A stretch of 64,000 nt of DNA from Rhodococcus sp. UNC23MFCrub1.1 (lineage in GTDB: Bacteria > Actinomycetota > Actinomycetes > Mycobacteriales > Mycobacteriaceae). A program made the translations under genes and the position numbers. Below the pieces are notes generated by a model. It searched no databases. It saw nothing but the letters and a program-made list of their open reading frames with translations, and was not told where the DNA came from. This document shows positions 1 to 8,052 of this stretch, one piece after another (position 1 is the first letter of the stretch; every line of letters begins with the position of its first letter). The DNA is taken from the NCBI RefSeq assembly GCF_000686025.1, contig NZ_JMLQ01000001.1:806001-870000 (forward strand), in the 5' to 3' direction.

Positions 1-1155
1 CCGACCGACGCCTGCGCGGACAGCGGCCATGAGCACCTTGGTCGTCGCCAGGAAGGGCAGATAGCGATCCAGCTCGCGGGCGATCACCGCGGGATAGGCA
101 CCGAACTCTGCGAGCACGGTCAGGAAGGTCTCCATCATCCCGTCGATGGCGAAGAATGCGTCCGGCAGCGCGACACGACGCACGACGGAACAGAAGACGT
201 CGCCCTCGTTCCACTGTGCGCCGGCCAGCTCCGCGGCCATGGACCCATACCCGCGCAGGATCACCTGCAGGCCGTTGACGCGTTCGCAGGACCGGGTGTT
301 CATCTTGTGCGGCATGGCCGACGAGCCCACCTGACCCGGCTGGAAACCCTCGGTCACCAGCTCGTGTCCGGCCATCAGGCGCACCGTGTGGGCGAAGGAG
401 GACTGCGCCGCACCCACCTGCACCAGCGCCGACACCACGTCGTGGTCGAGGGAACGAGGGTAGACCTGGCCGACACTCGTGAAGACGTGGGCGAAACCGA
501 GATGCTGCGCCACCGCGCGTTCGAGGGTCTCGAGCTTGTCGGCATCGCCGCCGAGCAGATCGAGCATGTCCTGGGCCGTCCCCATCGGACCCTTGATGCC
601 GCGCAGCGGGTACCGGTCGATCAGCTCCCGGAGCCGGGTCAACGCCACCATCAGCTCGTCGGCAGCCGACGCGAACCGCTTGCCCAGCGTCGTGGCCTGC
701 GCCGCGACGTTGTGGCTGCGGCCGGCCATGACCACCTCGGTGTACTCGGCCGCGCGCTCGGCCAGACGCGCCGCGACAGCCACGCCGTGCCCGTACACGT
801 GTTCCATCGACCGCAGAATCTGCAGCTGCTCGACGTTCTCCGTCAGATCGCGGCTGGTCAGACCCTTGTGCACGTGCTCGTGGCCGGCGAGGGCGTTGAA
901 CTCCTCGATCCGCGCCTTCACGTCGTGACGAGTGACCCGCTCGCGATCCGCGATCGACTCGAGATCGACCCGGTCCGCCACCCGCTCGTAGTCCGCGATG
1001 GCCTCCGCCGGAACGTCGACACCGAGATCGGCCTGCGCTCGCAGCACGGCGATCCACAGCTGACGCTCGAGCACGATCTTGTGCTCGGGTGACCACAGAC
1101 GGGCCATGTCGGGACTGGCGTAACGGTGGGCGAGGACATTCGGGATACGGCTCAC
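1..1155 (-). CDS. purB: adenylosuccinate lyase, C-terminus cut by window edge
   Basis: Catalyses two fumarate-releasing steps of purine synthesis (SAICAR to AICAR, adenylosuccinate to AMP). The minus-strand frame from GTG at 1155 is open to position 1 and gives 385 of about 470 expected residues. It begins VSRIPNVLAHRYASP, and the fumarase/aspartase-family signature GSSAMPHKMN lies near residue 280. The last residues, RAGVGR, match the family, so the gene simply continues off the window. An upstream in-frame ATG was not seen; GTG fits the conserved N-terminus. Together with purD at 3098-4357 it places purine genes on this strand, separated by an aminotransferase and a TetR gene. Confidence 0.95.
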   Translation of the reverse strand, partial: MSRIPNVLAHRYASPDMARLWSPEHKIVLERQLWIAVLRAQADLGVDVPAEAIADYERVADRVDLESIADRERVTRHDVKARIEEFNALAGHEHVHKGLTSRDLTENVEQLQILRSMEHVYGHGVAVAARLAERAAEYTEVVMAGRSHNVAAQATTLGKRFASAADELMVALTRLRELIDRYPLRGIKGPMGTAQDMLDLLGGDADKLETLERAVAQHLGFAHVFTSVGQVYPRSLDHDVVSALVQVGAAQSSFAHTVRLMAGHELVTEGFQPGQVGSSAMPHKMNTRSCERVNGLQVILRGYGSMAAELAGAQWNEGDVFCSVVRRVALPDAFFAIDGMMETFLTVLAEFGAYPAVIARELDRYLPFLATTKVLMAAVRAGVGR

Positions 1156-1208
1156 GAGCGGCCAGTTTACGGTCCCCTCACTGCGCGGCCGTCCCCCGGA
1201 CTGCGCCT

Positions 1209-1853
1209 CTACTGCGCGACCGTCCTCCGGACTTCCCGCGACAACGGCGCGTGACGGTCCACCGCATCCAGCAGCACGTCCCGCACGCGTGACCGCAGGT
1301 CTGCCCCATTCTCACCCAACGCGCCCATCACGACACCGTCGACGAGAGCCAGGAGCGGGCGGACGTGGTCACGGTCGGTGGGCCGACCCGCGGCGGACAG
1401 CACGTCGGACAGCATGTCCTCCAACTCACCACGCAGCCGGCAGTGCAGTTCCTGCAGCTGCGGATGCCGCGCCGCGGCCAGCACCCGCTCGTAGCGCGCC
1501 ACCATCAGGTCCCGCCGGACCTCGTCGCCGTCGTCCGGACCCACGAGCAGGTCCACCACCAGGTCCACCGTGTCCGCGGTGTCCAACGCAGCCGGCGCGA
1601 ATGCGGTCATCCGGTCGCGGATCATCGCGATCTCACGGACCCCGTTCAGTTCCGCGGCGTGCGTGACGAGGTCGTCCAGGGAGTCGAAGTAGTAGGTCGT
1701 CGACGCCAGCGGAAGCCTGGCCCTCGCCGCGACGCTCCGGTGCCGCACGGCGTCGTACCCTCCGGCCAGCAGAAGGTCCGCTGCGGCCGAGATGAGGGCC
1801 TCGCGCCGACGCCGACCCTTGGGCGTCGAGCGGGGAGCGGAGCCGGTCGACAT
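1209..1853 (-). CDS. TetR-family transcriptional regulator
   Basis: Predicted one-component repressor of 214 residues. The N-terminal helix-turn-helix is recognisable (KGRRRREALISAA at the start, then RHRSVAARARL and the TTYYFDS recognition-helix motif near residues 40-60), followed by a divergent all-helical ligand domain. I start at the ATG of MSTGSAPR; an in-frame ATG 18 nt upstream is possible. It lies between purB and the aminotransferase on the same strand, downstream of a long palindromic repeat. Target and ligand are unknown. Confidence 0.85.
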   Translation of the reverse strand: MSTGSAPRSTPKGRRRREALISAAADLLLAGGYDAVRHRSVAARARLPLASTTYYFDSLDDLVTHAAELNGVREIAMIRDRMTAFAPAALDTADTVDLVVDLLVGPDDGDEVRRDLMVARYERVLAAARHPQLQELHCRLRGELEDMLSDVLSAAGRPTDRDHVRPLLALVDGVVMGALGENGADLRSRVRDVLLDAVDRHAPLSREVRRTVAQ

Positions 1854-1881
1854 GCGTACACATGCTGCCACCGGCGCTTCT

Positions 1882-1931
1882 CCCCCGTGCGCCTTTTGCG
1901 TATCCCTGGATGCGCAAAGGGCGCACGGGGG
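1882..1931. repeat. long palindromic intergenic repeat, copy 1
   Basis: Two 24-nt arms (1882-1905 and 1908-1931) pair with only two mismatches around a 2-nt loop. The sequence reads CCCCCGTGCGCC at the left end and GGCGCACGGGGG at the right. It sits between the aminotransferase stop and the TetR start. A second copy of the same family lies at 23924-23971. There is no T-tract, so it is not a classical terminator, although an RNA hairpin is likely. Confidence 0.85.
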
Positions 1932-1940
1932 CGCAGCCCA

Positions 1941-3095
1941 CTACCGCAGTCGCGGGGTGAGCCGACGCAGCGCCTCGGTGATGTCCTCGGTCGCACCGGC
2001 GAAGGAGAAGCGCACCGTGTGGTGACCGTGCACCGTGTCGAAGTCCGCACCCGGGACGACGGCCACTCCGGTCTCGTTCAGGGTGTCGGCGCACCATCGG
2101 AACGAATCGTCCGTCAGGTGCCCGATGTCGGCGTACGCGTAGAAGGCGCCGTCCGCGGGAGCGAGCCGGGTGATGCCGGCATCACGGAGACCGCCGAGCA
2201 GTTCCTCGCGGTTGCGGGCGTACCGCCGCACGTGACCGTCCAACTCGGCGAGGGACTCGTCCGTGAAGGCGGCGACCGCGGCGAGCTGCGAGACGGTCGG
2301 CGGACACACCGTCATGTTCGAGGCCAGCCGCTGGACCGCTCGGGTGAGCGAACGCGGGAGCACCATCCAGCCGAGACGCCAGCCGGTCATGGAGAAGTAC
2401 TTCGAGACCGACCCGATCGAGACGGCGCCGTCCGAGAACTCCCGAGCGCTCCGGCACTCGACGTCGCCGTAGGAGATGCCGTGGTAGATCTCGTCGGAGA
2501 TCAGCAGCGTGCCGTGCTCATCGCACCATCGCGCGAGCGCGGCCAACTCGTCGGGATCGATGATCGTGCCGGTCGGATTGGCCGGACTGGCGATGATCAG
2601 TCCCTTCGGAGGTTCGGGGAGCGCATCGAGCATCGCGACCGTCGGCTGGAAGCGAGCGTCCTCGCCGCAGTCCAGCTCGATCACGCGACACCCCAACGCG
2701 GACAACGTGTTGCGATACGCGGGATAACCGGGTCGCGCCATCACCACGGTGTCGCCGGCGTCGAACGCCGCGAGGAACAGCAACGTGAACGCACCCGACG
2801 ACCCGGTGGTCACCACGACGTCCTCGGCCTCGATGACGACCTTCGATCGCCTCGACAGGTAGGCGGCGATCGCCGCCCTCAGCCGCGCGGTACCCAACGT
2901 CTCGGAGTAGCCGATCACGTCGCCGTCGAGCGCCGTGCGCATGGCAGCGAGGACCGGCCCGGGCGCACGCGTGGACGGCTGTCCGGCCGCGAGGGACACG
3001 ACGTCGCCGTGAGTCTCCTGGCGGCGCGCCGCAGCGGCGAACACGTCCATGACGCGGAACGGCTCGATACGCGAGCGCGCGGATTCCTCGACCAT
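1941..3095 (-). CDS. pyridoxal-phosphate aminotransferase, class I/II
   Basis: A 384-residue fold-type I aminotransferase of the AspC/AlaA-like group; the substrate pair cannot be assigned from sequence. Visible elements are the PLP-pocket TTGSSGAF (residues 97-104), PANPTG with the cofactor-contacting Asn173, DEIYHG (Asp201, Tyr204) and the Schiff-base Lys232 in SVSKYFSMTGWRLGW. It starts 2 nt after the purD stop, so the two are almost certainly one transcript. The purD link suggests general amino-acid metabolism, but this is inference. Confidence 0.9.
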   Translation of the reverse strand: MVEESARSRIEPFRVMDVFAAAARRQETHGDVVSLAAGQPSTRAPGPVLAAMRTALDGDVIGYSETLGTARLRAAIAAYLSRRSKVVIEAEDVVVTTGSSGAFTLLFLAAFDAGDTVVMARPGYPAYRNTLSALGCRVIELDCGEDARFQPTVAMLDALPEPPKGLIIASPANPTGTIIDPDELAALARWCDEHGTLLISDEIYHGISYGDVECRSAREFSDGAVSIGSVSKYFSMTGWRLGWMVLPRSLTRAVQRLASNMTVCPPTVSQLAAVAAFTDESLAELDGHVRRYARNREELLGGLRDAGITRLAPADGAFYAYADIGHLTDDSFRWCADTLNETGVAVVPGADFDTVHGHHTVRFSFAGATEDITEALRRLTPRLR

Positions 3096-3097
3096 CG

Positions 3098-4357
3098 TCA
3101 GGAGGGGATCGAGATCCGGCCCTCGACGGCCGAGAGTCCGATGTCGGTGCGGAAGTGGCCGCCGGTCAACGACACTCGCGCCATGATGTCGTACGCCTCG
3201 GTGCGGGCGGCGGCGAGATCCGCCCCGGTGCCGACGACGCTGAGCACGCGGCCCCCGGCCGACACGAGGCCACCGTTACTACCGTGCGCCGTCCCCGCGT
3301 GCAGCACGCCGGGGTTCTCGGCGCCGGTGATGGCGTCTCCGGTGCGCGGTCGGCCGGGATAGTTCTCGGCGGCGAGCACGACGGTGACCGCCGAACCCTG
3401 CTTCCACTGCAGCGGCGGCAGGTCCGCCAATGTTCCGGTGGATGCCGCGTACAGCGCCGCACCGAGCGGTGAGTCGAGCAGTGCGAGCACGGCCTGGGTC
3501 TCGGGATCACCGAAGCGACAGTTGAATTCGATGACCGCGGGGCCCTCACCGTCCACCGCGAGGCCCGCGTAGAGCAGGCCGGTGAACGGGCAACCCCGTG
3601 CCACCATCTCCGCTGCCACGGGCGCGACCACCTCGTCGACGATGCGCTGGACCATCGAGTCGGGCAACCACGGCAACGGTGTGTAGGCGCCCATCCCGCC
3701 GGTATTCGGCCCGGTGTCGCCGTCTCCGACGCGCTTGTGGTCCTGAGCGGGCAGCAGCGGCACCACGGTCTCGCCGTCGACGAGACAGAACAGCGACACC
3801 TCCGGGCCGGACAGGAACGATTCGAGCAACACGGGATGGCCGAGTTCGAGGAGCTCGGCGGCGTGAGCGCGCGCGGTGAGGCGGTCCTGCGTGACGACGA
3901 CTCCCTTGCCCGCGGCCAGTCCGTCGTCCTTCACCACCCACGTCGGCCCGAAGCGGTTGAGGGCGGCATCGAGCAGTGCCGGCGTGTCCACCACCTCGCT
4001 GGTCGCGGTGCGGACCCCGGCCGACGCCATGACGTCCTTCGCGAACGCCTTGGAACCCTCGATCCGGGCGGCGGCGGCGGACGGACCGAAGCAGGCGATC
4101 CCGGCCTCGCGCACCGCGTCGGCGACGCCGAGCACCAGCGGTACCTCGGGGCCGATGACGACCAGATCGGCGCCGCGCTCGCGAGCGAGCGACACGACGG
4201 CCTCCCCGGAGGCGACGTCGACGGGGTACGTCTGGGCGACGGTCTCGATGCCGGCGTTGCCGGGGGCGCACATCACCGCGCTCACCTCGGGGTCCGCCGC
4301 CAGGGCGATCAGCAGGGCATGTTCACGGGCTCCGGAACCGATGACGAGTACTCGCAC
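3098..4357 (-). CDS. purD: phosphoribosylamine--glycine ligase (GAR synthetase)
   Basis: Ligates glycine to 5-phosphoribosylamine with ATP, the second step of purine synthesis. From GTG at 4357 it encodes 419 residues, the normal family length, starting [16 protein letters not shown], the conserved N-domain glycine loop. ATP-grasp features follow ([25 protein letters not shown]). The frame is open 39 nt further upstream but the extra residues do not resemble the family, which decides the start. The aminotransferase follows after 2 nt. A divergent promoter region with a 16-bp palindrome lies upstream. Confidence 0.96.
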   Translation of the reverse strand: MRVLVIGSGAREHALLIALAADPEVSAVMCAPGNAGIETVAQTYPVDVASGEAVVSLARERGADLVVIGPEVPLVLGVADAVREAGIACFGPSAAAARIEGSKAFAKDVMASAGVRTATSEVVDTPALLDAALNRFGPTWVVKDDGLAAGKGVVVTQDRLTARAHAAELLELGHPVLLESFLSGPEVSLFCLVDGETVVPLLPAQDHKRVGDGDTGPNTGGMGAYTPLPWLPDSMVQRIVDEVVAPVAAEMVARGCPFTGLLYAGLAVDGEGPAVIEFNCRFGDPETQAVLALLDSPLGAALYAASTGTLADLPPLQWKQGSAVTVVLAAENYPGRPRTGDAITGAENPGVLHAGTAHGSNGGLVSAGGRVLSVVGTGADLAAARTEAYDIMARVSLTGGHFRTDIGLSAVEGRISIPS

Positions 4358-4406
4358 GAGAGCAGCGTACTGGCCACGACCTCTGGACCAGCGCACCCGT
4401 TCGCGC

Positions 4407-4426
4407 TATAGTAATTCCGGAATTAC
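4407..4426 (+). promoter_or_regulatory. -10 element with overlapping 16-bp palindromic operator
   Basis: TATAGT (4407-4412) looks like a -10 box. It overlaps GTAATTCCGGAATTAC (4411-4426), a perfect 16-bp palindrome. This region lies between purD (minus) and the lipoprotein gene (plus), whose AGGAG ribosome site is at 4451-4455. A bound regulator here would block the start of transcription. The ArsR-like protein encoded second in the operon is the obvious candidate (inference). Confidence 0.6.
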
Positions 4427-4460
4427 GGAATAGCCGAACGATGCGATTCGAGGAGAACCG

Positions 4461-5558
4461 ATGATGCGCACACTCACCGCCGTGACCGCGACGTCGATTC
4501 TGCTGGCCGGGTGCTCGTCCGCACCGCCGAGCACGGCCGAGCCGACGTCCACCACGACGTGCGCACCGGCCCCCGTTGCGGACATGACCACACCCGACGG
4601 CTGGATCGGCTTCGCCGCCGAGCACCCCGAATCGGTGTCCTTCGCGGTGGACGACGGGCTCGGACACACCGCCGAGCACGACGCGGACACGCCGCACCCC
4701 CTCGCCTCCGCCGTGAAGGTCGTACACCTCGGTGCCTACGCCCGCGCCGTGGCCGACGGCACGCTGAACCCGGACGAACGCATCCCTGTCGCCGACTGGC
4801 AGCGGTGGTACGCACCCGGCACGGACGGCGGTGCCCACATCGCGGCTCTGAATCGCCTCGGCATCGCGAACGACGGAACATCGCCGACGGATCCGGCCGC
4901 GACGGTGCGGCTCGACGACATGGTCACCGCGATGGTGCGTGAGAGCGACAACGGAGTGCCCGACTACCTCCGGTACCGCCTGGGCGACGACGCGTTGCGG
5001 GACGCCGCCGCAGCGGGCGGGTGGAGCGACTTCACACCACCCACCCTCGTCGGCGTCACGCTCGGCGCCCTCGACGCGACCGTCGACACGGACGATCTGT
5101 GGTCGCTCGCACAGCGGTTCGCCTTCGACGCCGACTTCCGCGCGACGTACGGAACGACCGCGCGACCGCGCGACGAGACGGAACTCCTCACGTACTTCGA
5201 TCGGTTCGGCCCGACCGGGACGGCCGCCGAGCTCGCGCGATTCCACACCGCCGTCGCCGACGGTTCCTACGGCTCGGGGGTCGGCACCGTCAGGCGCCAC
5301 CTCGAATGGCAGGACCCGCCTGCGGACGCCGGGTTCGTGGCCATGGGGTTCAAGGGCGGAAATCTGCCCGGAGTTCTCACGCACGGCTTCGAGTTCCGCC
5401 GCGCGGACGGCGCCCCCGCCGTGGTGGTGTGGCTGAACCATGGTCTGACCGCAGCCGAGTACGAGTCCGCGACGACGAACCTGACCCAGCATCAGACGCT
5501 GCTCCTCGAGGCCGCGGCGGATCCGGCGACAGTGGGGCGGCTAGCCTGCATCTCGTGA
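4461..5558 (+). CDS. secreted serine hydrolase, class A beta-lactamase-like lipoprotein
   Basis: A 365-residue lipoprotein: signal peptide ending in LLAGC with Cys18 as lipidation site, then a penicillin-binding/class A beta-lactamase-like fold. The three active-site elements are visible: SxxK as Ser83-Ala-Val-Lys86, SDN at residues 162-164, and KGG at 298-300. A canonical Glu166 omega-loop motif is not obvious, so it may be a peptidase, esterase or weak beta-lactamase rather than a resistance enzyme. The stop codon overlaps the GTG of the next gene (GTGA), implying translational coupling to an ArsR-like regulator. An AGGAG site 5 nt upstream supports the ATG. Confidence 0.85.
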   Translation: MMRTLTAVTATSILLAGCSSAPPSTAEPTSTTTCAPAPVADMTTPDGWIGFAAEHPESVSFAVDDGLGHTAEHDADTPHPLASAVKVVHLGAYARAVADGTLNPDERIPVADWQRWYAPGTDGGAHIAALNRLGIANDGTSPTDPAATVRLDDMVTAMVRESDNGVPDYLRYRLGDDALRDAAAAGGWSDFTPPTLVGVTLGALDATVDTDDLWSLAQRFAFDADFRATYGTTARPRDETELLTYFDRFGPTGTAAELARFHTAVADGSYGSGVGTVRRHLEWQDPPADAGFVAMGFKGGNLPGVLTHGFEFRRADGAPAVVVWLNHGLTAAEYESATTNLTQHQTLLLEAAADPATVGRLACIS

Positions 5559-6010
5559 GCGAGCTGGAGGCACGCGTCGCGGCCCTGGAGGCTCGGGTCG
5601 CGGCGCTCGAGGGGGACCCCCGACAGACGGCGGCGTCCACAGGGGGCCTCGTGTCCTACTCGGGTGACGTTCATCTGGCCGGCGACGTCACGTGGTCCAT
5701 CGAGTACGGGCCCGACGCCGTGCTCGATCTTCCTCCCGACCGGGCGGTCGAGGTGCTGGCGGCGCTCGGCCACCCCGTGAGGCTCGCCGTGGTCCGCGCA
5801 CTGTTGCGCGGTCCAGCAGTCGCCGCCGATCTGCAGGCGGCGGTGGGACTGTCGTCCGTCGGTCAGCTCTATCACCATCTGAAGACCCTCACGTCGGCGC
5901 GGATCGTCGAGCAGCACGGCCGGGGCGACTACCGGCTCGCCGCACGCACCGTCGTGCCCGCGCTGGTGCTGATGCTCGCCTCGGCCGACATCGCCGGAGA
6001 ACTTCGCTGA
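5555..6010 (+). CDS. ArsR-like winged-helix regulator with N-terminal coiled coil
   Basis: 151 residues from the GTG that overlaps the stop of the lipoprotein gene. Residues 1-22 form a heptad-like stretch (two copies of ARVAALE), then a linker. An ArsR-type winged helix follows: RAVEVLAALGHPVRLAVVRA, a recognition region SVGQLYHHLKTL, and a beta-wing RGDYRLA. No Cys-rich metal site is visible. Coupling to the hydrolase and the palindrome upstream of the pair suggest autoregulation in response to cell-wall stress or a beta-lactam-like signal, which is inference. Confidence 0.8.
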   Translation: MSELEARVAALEARVAALEGDPRQTAASTGGLVSYSGDVHLAGDVTWSIEYGPDAVLDLPPDRAVEVLAALGHPVRLAVVRALLRGPAVAADLQAAVGLSSVGQLYHHLKTLTSARIVEQHGRGDYRLAARTVVPALVLMLASADIAGELR

Positions 6011-6016
6011 TGTGAG

Positions 6017-6061
6017 ATCCGGTGCAGTGAACCGTGGTCAGCACGGTTCACTGCACCGGAT
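6017..6061. terminator. bidirectional hairpin terminator
   Basis: A perfect 20-bp stem (6017-6036 pairing with 6042-6061) closes a 5-nt GTCAG loop. It fills the 56-nt gap between two convergent genes, which is where a two-way terminator is expected. There is no strong T-run on either side, as is common in actinobacteria. Confidence 0.8.
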
Positions 6062-6066
6062 CCGGG

Positions 6067-8052
6067 TCAGGCGGTGAGGTCGTACAGTGTCACGCCGTCC
6101 ACGGTCTGGGCGGTGAAGGTCGCGGTGACCCACTCGCTGATCTCCGCCGAGGTACCGGACGCACCGCCTCCCATACCGCCGCCCGCGATGAACCAGTGGA
6201 TCTCACCGTCGGCGACGTACTGCTGGAACTCGGCCAGCGTCGGGGAGGGATCGCTGCCGTTGAAACCACCGATCGGCATGACCGGGTCCTCGGTCGCCAA
6301 CTGGTAGCCCGACGCGGCATTGGACCCGATCGCCGCGGCGACCCAGGTGTACGAGTCCGAGTTCTCCTCGAGCAGGGCGACCATCTCGGCGCTCGGAGTA
6401 CTGCCATCGAGCAACCCGCCCATGCCGCCGCCACCGTCCGCGCCACCCGGCATCTGCGCGGCGCCACCCGGGAGCTGACCGGGCGCACCCGTCGGCGCCT
6501 GTCCCCCGGCGGGCATCCGGCCGGCACCGCCGTCGCGCATGCCGCGCCCGCCGTCCATGCCGCCACGCCCGAAGCCGCCACCGGTGTTCGGCCCGGCCGT
6601 GACGATGGAGCCCTGATGCGGTGTCGCGATGGTGTTCGCGGCGTAGGCGGTCGGTCCTGCGAGTCCCGCGATCACCGCCGCCAGAACCGTGACCGCGGCG
6701 AGCCTGCCGCGAGTCAGCCGCGGAACGAGCAGCCCCACGACCGCGAGCACACCGACCAGCACGACGACGACCTTCAGCCACGGAACGAAGGATGCGCTGC
6801 GGGACAACAGGATCCAGGACGTCACCACGGTCGCGACCACCGTCGCGGCGAGAACGATGCGTGCGACGAGGCGCTCGCGGGCCCGCCAGAGCGCCACGCT
6901 GCCCATGCCCACCAGCGCCGCGACCGCCGGCGCCAGCGCCACGGTGTAGTACGAGTGGAAGATGCCGGCCATGAAGCTGAACGTCAGCCCGGTGACCAGG
7001 AGCCACAGTCCCCAGACGATCAGCGCAGCGCGCCGCTGGTCGGTACGAGGAGCCCTGCCGCGCAGCACGATCGCCGCGATTCCCAGAATCAGCGCAGCGG
7101 GAACGAGCCAGGCGATCTGACCGCCCTGCGAGGCGTCGAACATCCGCAGGATGCCCGTCTCCCCCCACATTCCGCCGCCACCACCGCCGCCGCCGGGCGT
7201 GACCGAACCGGTCTCCTCACCGTTGAGCCGACCGAGACCGTTGTATCCCAGCGTCAGTTCGAGGATCGAGTTGTTCTGCGACCCACCGATCCACGGCCGC
7301 GACGACGCCGGCCAGAGTTCCACGACGGCGATCCACCATCCGGCCGACACGATCATCGCGCCCAGCGCGGCACACAACTGCAGGATGCGCCGTCGCAGCG
7401 ACACAGGCCCGGCCAGGAGGTACGTCAGCGCCAGAGGGGGAACCACCAGCATGACCTGCAGCTGCTTGGTCAGGAAGCCGAGTCCGACCATCGTGCCGAC
7501 GACCACGAGCCACCGGGTGCGACCGGTCTCGACAGCCCGCATCATCGCCCACACCGCCGCGATCATGAGCAGCACCAGCAGCGCATCGGGGTTGTTGAAA
7601 CGGAACATCAGTGCCGCCACGGGAGTCAGCGCGAGAACCAGTCCTGCGAGCAGTCCGGCGGCCGGTCCCCACTGTCGCCGTACGGTGCGCCACAGCAGCG
7701 TCACGGAGGCGACACCCAGCAGGACCTGAGGCACGAGGATCGCCCACGAGTTCAGCCCGAACACCCGGACGGACAGTTCCATGAGCCACAGCGACATCGG
7801 CGGCTTGTCGACGGTGATGGAGTTCGCGGCATCGGAGGAGCCGAAGAAGAACGCCTCCCAGGATTGCGAACCCGCCTGCACCGCAGCGGAGTAGAAGGAG
7901 TTGGCCCATCCGTTGCTGCTCAGGTTCACGAGGTAGGCGACAGCAGTTCCCAGGATCAGGGCCGCAGCGGCCCATGGTTCCCAGCGAGTACGGACCGAGC
8001 GCGGAGCCCCGTCGTGCACATGATCTTCCGGGGCGGTGAGGAGGGTGGTCAC
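6067..8052 (-). CDS. GT39/PMT-like membrane glycosyltransferase
   Basis: 661 residues from the GTG at 8052, related to ArnT and protein O-mannosyltransferases, which move a sugar from a polyprenyl-phosphate donor on the outer membrane face. The first periplasmic loop carries the acidic site in ANSITVDKPPMSLW, followed by about ten hydrophobic helices. The soluble C-terminal third contains very glycine-rich stretches (a run of eight Gly near residue 300, and a Gly/Met/Arg-rich linker around 490-560). The start overlaps the stop of the upstream GT2-GtrA gene (GTGA). That protein probably makes the polyprenyl-phosphate sugar used here. Confidence 0.88.
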   Translation of the reverse strand: MTTLLTAPEDHVHDGAPRSVRTRWEPWAAAALILGTAVAYLVNLSSNGWANSFYSAAVQAGSQSWEAFFFGSSDAANSITVDKPPMSLWLMELSVRVFGLNSWAILVPQVLLGVASVTLLWRTVRRQWGPAAGLLAGLVLALTPVAALMFRFNNPDALLVLLMIAAVWAMMRAVETGRTRWLVVVGTMVGLGFLTKQLQVMLVVPPLALTYLLAGPVSLRRRILQLCAALGAMIVSAGWWIAVVELWPASSRPWIGGSQNNSILELTLGYNGLGRLNGEETGSVTPGGGGGGGGMWGETGILRMFDASQGGQIAWLVPAALILGIAAIVLRGRAPRTDQRRAALIVWGLWLLVTGLTFSFMAGIFHSYYTVALAPAVAALVGMGSVALWRARERLVARIVLAATVVATVVTSWILLSRSASFVPWLKVVVVLVGVLAVVGLLVPRLTRGRLAAVTVLAAVIAGLAGPTAYAANTIATPHQGSIVTAGPNTGGGFGRGGMDGGRGMRDGGAGRMPAGGQAPTGAPGQLPGGAAQMPGGADGGGGMGGLLDGSTPSAEMVALLEENSDSYTWVAAAIGSNAASGYQLATEDPVMPIGGFNGSDPSPTLAEFQQYVADGEIHWFIAGGGMGGGASGTSAEISEWVTATFTAQTVDGVTLYDLTA

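Noticed and set aside
1882-1931. Rho-independent terminator
   Set aside because: The hairpin is strong but lacks a T-tract on either strand and recurs elsewhere with the same sequence, so a dispersed repeat is the better description.
1365-3362. 665-codon open frame on the plus strand
   Set aside because: It lies antisense to the TetR and aminotransferase genes and has the Arg/Gly/His-rich composition of reverse-strand reading in high-GC DNA.
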